Below, piece after piece: positions 13,357-20,806 of a DNA stretch of 20,806 bases. The notes beneath the pieces were generated by a model. The model made no database searches. It was not told the origin of the DNA and saw nothing but the letters and a program-made list of their open reading frames with translations. A program made the translations under genes and the position numbers. The DNA comes from an uncultured Bacilli bacterium (GTDB lineage: Bacteria > Bacillota_I > Bacilli_A > RF39 > UBA660): NCBI GenBank assembly GCA_910586195.1, contig CAJUHO010000020.1, positions 1-20,806 of the forward strand. Direction: 5' to 3'. Numbering within the stretch: the stretch's first letter is position 1; each line of letters opens with the position of its first letter.

Positions 13357-16300
13357 CTAAGATACCACTAGCTCTATTCTGTTTTGGCGTTCTTTATTTA
13401 ATATTATTTTATATTTTTTATTATTCATCGTAATCTCTGGCTCTTCTATACTACCAAAGATATCTACAATTTCTCCATAGTCTTCTGTATTTGCAACTTT
13501 CGTATAAACTTGAAGAGAATAAGTCCCCTTTTCTAACTTAGAAATATCTATTTTTTGATCATACCAAACATATTCCTTAGACTTCCCATCTGTTGCACTT
13601 ACTACATAACCACCATCTTTTGTAGAACCCAAATCAAAAGAGTATTGTTTAAAGGTTTTAACATTTTCTAAATATAATGTTCTTTTTATATCATTCTTAT
13701 TAGCATATGATTCTCCATAATTATAAGAAGTTCCAATTAAATGTAGCTTATTATCTTCAAATGTAATAGAATCATAATTATTAATCATATTTCTATAAGT
13801 TTTAGGAAATGAGGATGTAATTAAATTTCCATTTCGGATACTCAAGTCGATACTCTTTATTTTTAAATTCAAGTTGACCTTAAAACTATAACCTTTACTG
13901 TCATCCTCTGCTCTTCTATCTACTGGATTATTCATAATATTATTTACAACCTGATAAGTGTAATAATCTTCAGTAGAGGCTTTCATATAGAGGCTGTAAT
14001 CATCTTGTAAAACGCTAGAAAAATCTAGATACCCGTCAAACCAACTATAAGTATAATCTTTTCCATTTTCACTTTCTACCTCGAATGGAAAATCTTTAAA
14101 CTGTCTTTGTACTGGAATAGAGTATGTCTTTGTAACATCCGTCTTACTTACTAAGACTAATTCATAGTTAATATCTTCTTCCTTAGTATTATTAATTCCA
14201 ATAATTTTTAAATAACCATTCATCCTATACTTTTGTTTTTCTTTATCCCAATGAAGTTCTTCTAAATAAAACTCTCCATTCTTTTCTACTAATTCCTTTT
14301 TCAGTACAGTCACTGAAATTTCTTTTGTTACTAGATGATTGGCACTATCTGATACTTGATATAAAACAGAATATACTCCTGCTTTTCTAGTATTAACATT
14401 ATTAGCAATAACCTGAACATTTTTCGTTAAGTCGCCATCTTCTTTATCGAAAGCAGAGACATCAAGAAGAGGGTTAAATTCCTTATTTATCACAATGACT
14501 TTATCATATGCCTCTATTACTGGCGGCATATCTTCTACTACTTCTACTATAATTGTCTTTGTAAACTTTTCATTTTGTTTCGTCGTTACACAGTAGGTAA
14601 CCTCGTAACTACCAACTCTACTAGTATCAACTGAATTTTTAACTACCTCTAGAGTATCCGTTAAATTTCCATCTTCCTTATCTTCTACTTTTATATTTTG
14701 ATAAGGATCAAAACTATCTCCTACTGTTATTTCTTGGTCATCTACATAAAAGATTGGATCTTCATTTTTAACTACATCAACTGTAATTTTCTTCTCAGTC
14801 TGTTCTCCTGCACTATCTATGACACGATAAAGTACTGTATAGGTTCCTATCTTATTAGTATCTACATTATTAGAGACTACTATAATTTTGTTTGTTAAAT
14901 CACCATCTTCTTTATCGAAAGCAGTCACTCCTGCCTTAGCATCAAAACTGCTCTTTTGTAGTATTTCTTTATTTTCCGCCATAATAGTTGGTGCTGTATT
15001 AGCAGAAGCAATCTCATCATTGGTTGATTTATCACTGTGAAATGTTTCTACATATGAGGCAGAATCATTCTTTAAAATATAACCATAACTATCATTTTCT
15101 CCCTCTAAATTCACAGGGATTTTATACCAAGTCTTTCCGTTCGTATTGACAATATCCAAAATTGGAAAATAACTACCATCATATTGTCCACTAATTACTG
15201 TTTTAGAGGAGTCTACCGTATTATAATTAACCCAAGCATATTGTCCTTTTAAATTTACAGTCTCCCGTCCATAATCACTACTTACAAACTTAATACTACT
15301 AGCATCAACCCAATGCTTTTGATCATACTTATAATTAGAAGTAATTAAATAAGAAACTGCTTTACCATCAGCATTAAAGGCTGCATTATAAACCATTACA
15401 TACTTATTTTTCAACACAGTAGAACCCATTTTAGTAGTTAGTGTAGAATCATAATAGTAATCACTATTTTTCGTAGTATATGCAACCTTTGGTTTAAAAA
15501 TAGTTGCCCCTATATTAGCATCATATGCTGTATATAGATCATAAGAATACCTACTATCTTGAAAAGGCGTTACTTCTGTTGGTGAAATATAACCATTCTT
15601 TCCTGAATTAATTTTAGTAATATAGACAGCAGGCACATAAACATAAGCACCATCCCAATTATAGTCACTGTATGATGCTAAAGCGTTTCCATTACTATCA
15701 ATATTTAAATCACTAATAATTTTATACCATTTAGTACTACCGCCTACATTATCCCCTTCTACTTCATCGATAATAATACAAGAGGTATCTAAATAATTCA
15801 TATGGTAAATACCCGTTGCATTGTTTCTTGGAGCATTTCTTACAACAATTCCTTGTGTGTTACTAACGCCTAACTGATAATAATTATAGTCTTGCAAACC
15901 ATAATAGCTATCTAATGCATAATAATTAGAAGCCATTTTTTCACTCCAATAAGGGTCAGAGGCATATTTTACCCCCATACCAATTCCTTTATGTCCAAAA
16001 ACGTTACTACGATATCTATAGTCAAATGGATTAGCATAACCATAAGTAATCCAACGAGAAGCATAACCTAAAATACTTGATGCAAAACTAGGATACCAAT
16101 CAGCATCTTCATAAGGATTAGAATCTACGGCATTAAGACCAAATCCATTATTTTTTAAAACCGCTAAATTACTAGTACCATTACCTGTTTCATTCCTACT
16201 AAGGCTTAATGATAGAACAGCATTTACGCCATACTTTTGTTGTGCATAATAGAAAAATGTTCCTTTACCATATAATCTAGAGGTTTTACTACTTGCCACA

Positions 16301-17154
16301 TTTCCATAAACATCTTTGGTATAACCTAAGCCATCTCGAATATAGGTATCTATATTGGTACTTGAATAACTTGTCTTTGAATGATTTGGTAAATATAAGT
16401 AATAATTATAATAAGGTTTTTCACTATTTACAGCCTGATTATGTGCCCCTCTTTTATAATCATTTAACATATCTAAGCGATTGGTATAAAAGTACTTTCC
16501 ATCATAACTATAATAAGTTCCAGGTGCTAACATAGAGGGCTTCATTCCAATAACTCTTCCTAGACTTCCTTGATATTCGTTTTGAATATTAATCACATAA
16601 TTATGTTTAATATATTCGTTTGTAACAGTATAACTACTACCAGACTTCACCCAATTTAGAGGAACAATTTCATAATCCTCTGGATTTACCCAACCATCAT
16701 AACCGGCTACTTTTAAATGTGCCACTTTATTAGGTTGATTTACTTCTACGAAAGCACCATCTACCCCACCATATAAGGAACCATTATCCATATAATTATT
16801 AGGAGTAGTCTCATCTTTTTCATCAGCATAATAATAAGTAGTTGCTTTCGGATTTACGGTTAGATCTAGTAGTGCATATTGAGCATCCACTAACGTTGTT
16901 TTTCCATTTTTTCGTTCAAATATAATATAGTCTTCTTTCTGAGAATTCGCCATTTCTTCATGTGCCTTTGCAAAAGTAGAATGACATGCTATGTGACTAG
17001 CACTACCATCTGGATTTGCCCGTGCTATTTCATAAGTGTTTTCTCCACAAACAGATCTTGTTTGATACTCACTCTTTGTTAACGCCTTTAAATTCTGTGG
17101 CTCAAAAATTAAGAAGCAAGCGACAAAGAGTATTATTTTATATTTTGCATTCAT
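13357..17154 (-). CDS. Secreted multidomain glucosaminidase (autolysin), 1265 aa
   Basis: Predicted peptidoglycan hydrolase working in the cell wall. The start is the ATG at 17154 after AGAGGAGG; an extension to 17235 covers the promoter and is rejected. Residues 1-24 are a signal peptide (KYKIILFVACFLIFEP...LKA). An SH3-like segment (GYDGWVNPEDYEIVP) precedes the glucosaminidase-type domain, which has LSLSLSRNETGNG (E ~321, likely catalytic) and GHKGIGMGVKYASDPYWSEKMA. SH3-like wall-binding repeats follow to ~700 (QGIVVRNAPRNN...; WYKI recurs). Three Ig-like DUF5011-type repeats span about 720-950, each with D/EKEDG(D/N)LT and a G.Y.V.Y strand. The C-terminus (955-1265) is a duplicated β-rich domain, YSWFDGYLDFS and YVWYDQKIDIS. 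There is no sortase motif or C-terminal anchor. Divergent from the LCP gene. Confidence 0.88.
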   Translation of the reverse strand: MNAKYKIILFVACFLIFEPQNLKALTKSEYQTRSVCGENTYEIARANPDGSASHIACHSTFAKAHEEMANSQKEDYIIFERKNGKTTLVDAQYALLDLTVNPKATTYYYADEKDETTPNNYMDNGSLYGGVDGAFVEVNQPNKVAHLKVAGYDGWVNPEDYEIVPLNWVKSGSSYTVTNEYIKHNYVINIQNEYQGSLGRVIGMKPSMLAPGTYYSYDGKYFYTNRLDMLNDYKRGAHNQAVNSEKPYYNYYLYLPNHSKTSYSSTNIDTYIRDGLGYTKDVYGNVASSKTSRLYGKGTFFYYAQQKYGVNAVLSLSLSRNETGNGTSNLAVLKNNGFGLNAVDSNPYEDADWYPSFASSILGYASRWITYGYANPFDYRYRSNVFGHKGIGMGVKYASDPYWSEKMASNYYALDSYYGLQDYNYYQLGVSNTQGIVVRNAPRNNATGIYHMNYLDTSCIIIDEVEGDNVGGSTKWYKIISDLNIDSNGNALASYSDYNWDGAYVYVPAVYITKINSGKNGYISPTEVTPFQDSRYSYDLYTAYDANIGATIFKPKVAYTTKNSDYYYDSTLTTKMGSTVLKNKYVMVYNAAFNADGKAVSYLITSNYKYDQKHWVDASSIKFVSSDYGRETVNLKGQYAWVNYNTVDSSKTVISGQYDGSYFPILDIVNTNGKTWYKIPVNLEGENDSYGYILKNDSASYVETFHSDKSTNDEIASANTAPTIMAENKEILQKSSFDAKAGVTAFDKEDGDLTNKIIVVSNNVDTNKIGTYTVLYRVIDSAGEQTEKKITVDVVKNEDPIFYVDDQEITVGDSFDPYQNIKVEDKEDGNLTDTLEVVKNSVDTSRVGSYEVTYCVTTKQNEKFTKTIIVEVVEDMPPVIEAYDKVIVINKEFNPLLDVSAFDKEDGDLTKNVQVIANNVNTRKAGVYSVLYQVSDSANHLVTKEISVTVLKKELVEKNGEFYLEELHWDKEKQKYRMNGYLKIIGINNTKEEDINYELVLVSKTDVTKTYSIPVQRQFKDFPFEVESENGKDYTYSWFDGYLDFSSVLQDDYSLYMKASTEDYYTYQVVNNIMNNPVDRRAEDDSKGYSFKVNLNLKIKSIDLSIRNGNLITSSFPKTYRNMINNYDSITFEDNKLHLIGTSYNYGESYANKNDIKRTLYLENVKTFKQYSFDLGSTKDGGYVVSATDGKSKEYVWYDQKIDISKLEKGTYSLQVYTKVANTEDYGEIVDIFGSIEEPEITMNNKKYKIILNKERQNRIELVVS

Positions 17155-17184
17155 CACTTTACCTCCTCTATTCTTATCATCTTT

Positions 17185-17190
17185 ATTATA
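17185..17190 (-). promoter_or_regulatory. Extended -10 promoter of the large glucosaminidase gene
   Basis: TGGTATAAT on the minus strand, a perfect -10 box with the extended TG motif; no good -35 is found at 16-18 bp. It lies about 30 bp upstream of the ATG at 17154. Confidence 0.55.
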
Positions 17191-17265
17191 CCAATCCAAA
17201 AGGCAAAAGTATAGAAAACAACAAGAGTTTTGCACATAGTTGACACTTTTGATTTACGAAAAAAG

Positions 17266-17295
17266 ATTGATAAATTATCAATAGTTCGTTATAAT
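17266..17295 (+). promoter_or_regulatory. LCP-gene promoter with palindromic operator over the -35
   Basis: TTGATA (17267-17272), a 17-bp spacer and TATAAT (17290-17295) on the plus strand. A perfect 17-bp palindrome, ATTGATAAATTATCAAT (17266-17282), covers the -35 box and is well placed for a repressor. It lies in the 170-bp divergent intergenic region and could influence both envelope genes. Confidence 0.65.
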
Positions 17296-17324
17296 AATGA
17301 ATAGTTAGAATTGGAGGATGAAAA

Positions 17325-19325
17325 GTGAAAGAGACAAAACAAAAGAAAAAAAATCGAGTCAGTCGAATAGTAATAACATTTATACTAGTATTAACTTTAA
17401 TAGCAAGTCTATTTGCTATTTATAATATATTTTTATTAGAATCCATTGAAGATTTAATTCGTTACATCGTAATTATTATATTTATTATAATAGATTTACT
17501 TTTAATACTACGTGTTCGAAAAATTCAAAAAGGAAAAATAAAAAAGGAATCTAAACATATTTTACTTATTATATTTATGATATTTTATATGTTTATTAAT
17601 GTAGTAATTGGTGGTATTATTTTTTATTTATATGGTACCGTTAGTGGAATCAATAAAAAATGGGTTACCTATTCTTCTAGTTTAGTCGTAATGAGTGATA
17701 ATGAGGCAAAAGATATTGAGGATATTAAGGATTATACCATTGGAATATTAGATGATAAAAAATCTCCTGAAGGCTATATTATTCCACAGGAAGTTATCAA
17801 AAAAAATAATTTAAAGGAAGACAATGCCATTGAGAAATTTGATACTTATACAGAAATGCTTAGTGGCCTATATTCAGGGGAGCTAGATGCTATTTTTCTA
17901 AGTAGTGACTATGTCTCGCTCTATAGTAGTATCGAAGATTATGAACATATTAATAATGATACTAGAGTTATTTTAAAAGAAGAGAAAAAAATGTTAAAAT
18001 CATCTACGAGTAAACGTGAAACAGGTTCTACTGGAAAATCGGTAAAAGAGCCATTTACAATATTACTTATGGGAATTGATTCTACAGATGAGGGACTTTC
18101 TAAAAATGCTGTTGCGAATGGAGACTCATTACTGTTAATTACATTTAATCCTAAGACTTTAAATGTAACGATGCTTAGTATTCCAAGAGATAGTTATGTT
18201 CCTATTTCCTGTTTTACTGGTAAATACGAAAATAAAATTACACATGCTGCATGGCATGGAACCGATTGTATGATGGCAACTATTGAAGACTATTTTGGTA
18301 TTCGTATTGATTATTATGCTAAAGTAAACTTTAAAGGGCTTGTTCATTTAGTAGATGCGATTGGTGGAATTGATGTAGAAGTCCCTGCTGACTTATGTAC
18401 AGATGATTCTTCTCGTGGGCAACAAGTTTGTATTAAAGAAGGATATCAACATTTAGATGGTGAAGGAGCCTTAGTTCTATCTAGAAACCGTAAGCAACTT
18501 GCCAATGGTGATTTAGGAAGAGGCCAAAATCAACAATTAGTTATTCAGGCAATGTTAAATAAAATGAAAACAATTACTAGTATTTCTCAATTTACAGATA
18601 TCCTAAATACTGTATCTAATAATTTGGATACCAATTTATCAACACAACAAATTCTATCTTTCTATAACATTGGAAAAGATATATTAGCAAGAAGTCTTAG
18701 TTCTGATGAATCTAATATTGTATCTATTCAGCAGTTATTCCTACAGGGTGACGGACAAATGATATATGATGAGAATATGAGAATGGTATTATGGAACTAT
18801 ATTCCGAATAAGGATAGTAAAAAAGAAATTATTAGTGCTATGAGACAAAACCTCGAGTTGGAAGAACATGAAGTCATCAAAGAATTTAGTTTTTCTATCA
18901 ATGAGCCATATGAAAAAGAGATTATTGGTTATGGACCTTATAAAACAAGTTACAAATATGATCTTTTACCTGACTTTACCGGAGACAGTAAACAAGCTGC
19001 TTCTAGTTGGGCTTCTAGAAATGGTCTAAGGGTTACTTTCAATGGTGGCAATGGTTACGTTATTAAGCAGTCACAGCCAGCAAATAAAAGAATTGATAAA
19101 ATTAGTGGTTCCGTCGTTTTAACGCTGGGTGGTTCTAGTAATTCTACGACAGATAAAGACAAGAATTCAAACACATCGTCTAACACTACCAAACCTCCTA
19201 CAAGTAATAAAGATGATAACGAAGACCTAAAAGATAACGATGAAGAAGATAAAATCAAGCCAAGCCCATCACCTGATGAGGGGGAAAAAGAAGAAGAACC
19301 TTCTACAGGCATACCAACAGAGTAA
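17325..19325 (+). CDS. LCP-family (LytR-CpsA-Psr) protein with PASTA-like domain
   Basis: Predicted membrane ligase that moves wall polymers (teichoic acid or polysaccharide) from lipid carrier to peptidoglycan. GTG start at 17325 with GGAGG 7 bases upstream. Of 666 residues, 13-37, 44-63 and 78-104 are membrane spans. About 115-225 resembles half a bacterial solute-binding fold (TIGILDDKKSPEG...LYSGELDAIFLSS). The LCP domain is 245-415: LLMGIDS, GDSLLLITFNP, SIPRDSYVPI (285-294), KITHAAWHG, LVDAIGGIDVEVP, LDGEGALVLSRNRK, and DLGRGQNQQ with the conserved arginine (R399). About 545-603 is PASTA-like (LPDFTGDSKQAASSW...VVLTLGG). The tail is low-complexity Asn/Asp/Ser/Glu/Pro. It is divergent from the autolysin gene and ends in a shared terminator. 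The LCP call is firm; the two accessory domain calls are weaker. Confidence 0.92.
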   Translation: MKETKQKKKNRVSRIVITFILVLTLIASLFAIYNIFLLESIEDLIRYIVIIIFIIIDLLLILRVRKIQKGKIKKESKHILLIIFMIFYMFINVVIGGIIFYLYGTVSGINKKWVTYSSSLVVMSDNEAKDIEDIKDYTIGILDDKKSPEGYIIPQEVIKKNNLKEDNAIEKFDTYTEMLSGLYSGELDAIFLSSDYVSLYSSIEDYEHINNDTRVILKEEKKMLKSSTSKRETGSTGKSVKEPFTILLMGIDSTDEGLSKNAVANGDSLLLITFNPKTLNVTMLSIPRDSYVPISCFTGKYENKITHAAWHGTDCMMATIEDYFGIRIDYYAKVNFKGLVHLVDAIGGIDVEVPADLCTDDSSRGQQVCIKEGYQHLDGEGALVLSRNRKQLANGDLGRGQNQQLVIQAMLNKMKTITSISQFTDILNTVSNNLDTNLSTQQILSFYNIGKDILARSLSSDESNIVSIQQLFLQGDGQMIYDENMRMVLWNYIPNKDSKKEIISAMRQNLELEEHEVIKEFSFSINEPYEKEIIGYGPYKTSYKYDLLPDFTGDSKQAASSWASRNGLRVTFNGGNGYVIKQSQPANKRIDKISGSVVLTLGGSSNSTTDKDKNSNTSSNTTKPPTSNKDDNEDLKDNDEEDKIKPSPSPDEGEKEEEPSTGIPTE

Positions 19326-19350
19326 AAATCTATATCATTTCAATACATAT

Positions 19351-19391
19351 AAAAATGCAATAAGTTATGTTTCTAACTTTATTGCATTTTT
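19351..19391. terminator. Bidirectional terminator between convergent genes
   Basis: AAAAATGCAATAA-GTTA (from 19351) pairs with TAAC-TTTATTGCATTTTT (to 19391) around TGTTTC, with A-runs and T-runs on the two sides so that it works in both directions. It separates the LCP gene from the secreted repeat protein. Confidence 0.85.
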
Positions 19392-19410
19392 ATTTTATAA
19401 TTACTAACAT

Positions 19411-20806
19411 TTAACTTGATATAATAAAAGGATTTGACTTTGTTCCATTTCCACCAGTCAGGGTCGTGTTTTCCTTCAAATACATTGCAGGTCGAATACC
19501 CGCAGTATTTGTTGGAAAATCAGGAAACTCGTACTTTCTACCCATAACATAAACTTTACATCCACTCCATACTTCTGGATTTAGATATTTCTGATTTAAA
19601 AGCCAATATTCCTGCTTTTGATTGTCATAATAATCACTAGCCATTAATTCTCCAAATCTTAATAATCCTATATATGCTTTCGTTTTATCAGTTACTAATG
19701 TATTATAATCGCTTCCCTGATATTTTGCTGTTCTATAATCATCACATCCAGTTACAGTTCCTAGATACCATTCCTCAAAATTAATTAAATTTTGAGGTAA
19801 ATTCTGCATATAATTAGTGTTATTTAACCATTGTGCTAATGACCCTGTCTGTTCTATATTATATAGACAGTCAGTACTCGAGTTGTTTTGAAGTGAAAAC
19901 ACTTTTGTTTCAGTACCATATTTATTATTTAAAGGCTTATCAGCTACTATCTTAGTACTACTACCATTATGCTCTTTACTTACAATTCGATATAAATTAT
20001 TATATGTATCGGAACTAGATTTAAACTTTACATATTCTCTACTATATCTAGTATTAAGTCTTGTCCCCGATGCTGGTGTATCATTATCACCTTCTAGTCG
20101 ATATGGATTAGTTTCTGTTCCACTTCCACTTACAATTTTTATATTAGATTTTAAATTAATTACAGGACGAACTCCCGTAATATTACCATCAGAAGTGGTG
20201 CTATGTCCATCCGAAGTAATAGAATTAAGAAAATGGTTATCCCCTTCTCCTACTCTTGGCAAAGCAACACTAGTAGAGCCATTAATTAAATAGCTATTTT
20301 CTGTAGAAGTCGCATTTGTTTTAGAATACTCATATATATTTAATATTCCTACTGCTGCTGTTACCATATGCGTTTTTGCAGGCTTCTTTCCATATTCACT
20401 AGTAGGCTCATGAGTCATATTCCATTTACTATCTGTTTTAATCAACTTAGTATATTCTCTTAAATTTCCCAAAAATCCATCAGTGCTCGTATCATTCAAC
20501 CACTTAATAACATAAGATGAATCAAAATCTCCCTGTCCTTCTGGATTTGAGCACTCACTCCCATGACTCGACCATGAATTTTTAGAAAATCTGAGATTAG
20601 TGGCATTCCATTGCGTAATCATTTTAAGGGAATTATCAGAAGTATCCTTGCTTACTACTCTCCATAAGTTTCCCGAATACCATATATAATTATTGGGGTT
20701 AGTTCCAGTAATAAATGTTTGTTCACTATCACTAGTATTAATTCCTCCGTTACTTCCTAAATTGGTAGGATTAAACACTTTATCTGCCGCCATATTTTGG
20801 ATTGTC
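19411..20806 (-). CDS. Secreted tandem-domain protein (DUF6273-like), 5' end outside window
   Basis: At least 464 residues are visible. The frame stays open to the window edge (TIQN precedes the ATG at 20793, which has no ribosome binding site), so the true N-terminus, probably with a signal or membrane segment, is missing. Two homologous halves follow each other. The first has NNYIWYSGNLWRVVSKD, SYVIKWLNDTSTDGFLGNL, GVRPVINLKSNIKIVSGSGT and NPYRLEGDNDTP. The second has NNLYRIVSKEHNG, GSLAQWLNNTNY, AGIRPAMYLKENTTLTGGNGTKSNPFII. This matches the DUF6273-type extracellular module as I recall it: a W/YRVV strand followed by W.N and G(I/V)RP...L...GTGT..NP. Its role is unknown; high Asn/Ser/Thr content and scattered cysteines fit surface exposure. 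Confidence 0.75.
   Translation of the reverse strand, partial: TIQNMAADKVFNPTNLGSNGGINTSDSEQTFITGTNPNNYIWYSGNLWRVVSKDTSDNSLKMITQWNATNLRFSKNSWSSHGSECSNPEGQGDFDSSYVIKWLNDTSTDGFLGNLREYTKLIKTDSKWNMTHEPTSEYGKKPAKTHMVTAAVGILNIYEYSKTNATSTENSYLINGSTSVALPRVGEGDNHFLNSITSDGHSTTSDGNITGVRPVINLKSNIKIVSGSGTETNPYRLEGDNDTPASGTRLNTRYSREYVKFKSSSDTYNNLYRIVSKEHNGSSTKIVADKPLNNKYGTETKVFSLQNNSSTDCLYNIEQTGSLAQWLNNTNYMQNLPQNLINFEEWYLGTVTGCDDYRTAKYQGSDYNTLVTDKTKAYIGLLRFGELMASDYYDNQKQEYWLLNQKYLNPEVWSGCKVYVMGRKYEFPDFPTNTAGIRPAMYLKENTTLTGGNGTKSNPFIISS

Noticed and set aside
14430..14990. DNA repeat array in the large autolysin
   Set aside because: The repeated words (for example CTTTATCGAAAGCA) simply encode the recurring AFDKEDG motif of the Ig-like domains.

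Overview
The window comes from a low-GC, Gram-positive-type bacterium with a cell wall. It has σA promoters (TTGACA/TATAAT), strong AGGAGG-type ribosome binding sites, TGA used as a stop, an LCP cell-wall ligase, two glucosaminidases and a small alarmone synthetase. The secreted protein families (a TM-anchored protein with a sulfatase-modifying-factor-like C-terminus and a tandem NNYIWYSG...LWR protein) resemble those of uncultured gut Bacilli. That taxonomic reading is an inference from recalled family resemblance, not a search result. No rRNA, tRNA, CRISPR array, transposase or integrase was seen.

Layout. 1-800: a decayed C-terminal fragment of a surface-protein gene, followed by a T-rich 300-bp element bounded by inverted hairpins. 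804-1923: an orphan 167-aa gene convergent with a small membrane-protein gene. 1951-2600: a stand-alone transcription unit with a consensus promoter, a GC-richer self-complementary body and an intrinsic terminator. This looks like a roughly 645-nt structured non-coding RNA and is the most interesting object here. 2727-2907: a coding remnant behind its own promoter-like sequence. 2995-3708: a membrane-anchored glucosaminidase. 3886-7301: a probable operon of cysteine desulfurase, ABC ATPase and ABC permease. 7422-8048: a RelQ-type (p)ppGpp synthetase. 8138-8806: a uracil-DNA-glycosylase superfamily protein. 8852-10146: a frameshifted ATPase pseudogene. 10218-11018: an AraC-type regulator. 11099-12910: a large anchored surface protein, preceded by a second copy of the hairpin-bounded element. 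13357-17154: a 1265-aa secreted glucosaminidase with SH3-like, Ig-like and duplicated C-terminal domains. It is divergent from 17325-19325, an LCP ligase with an added solute-binding-like region and a PASTA-like domain. 19411-20806: a secreted tandem-repeat protein cut by the window end.

Together the genes describe envelope work (wall-polymer attachment, wall cleavage, surface display) beside housekeeping functions (sulfur mobilisation, stringent response, base repair). Two features are not explained by the protein genes: the large structured RNA, and five related palindromic hairpins that bracket the upstream regions of the surface-protein gene and its broken relative.
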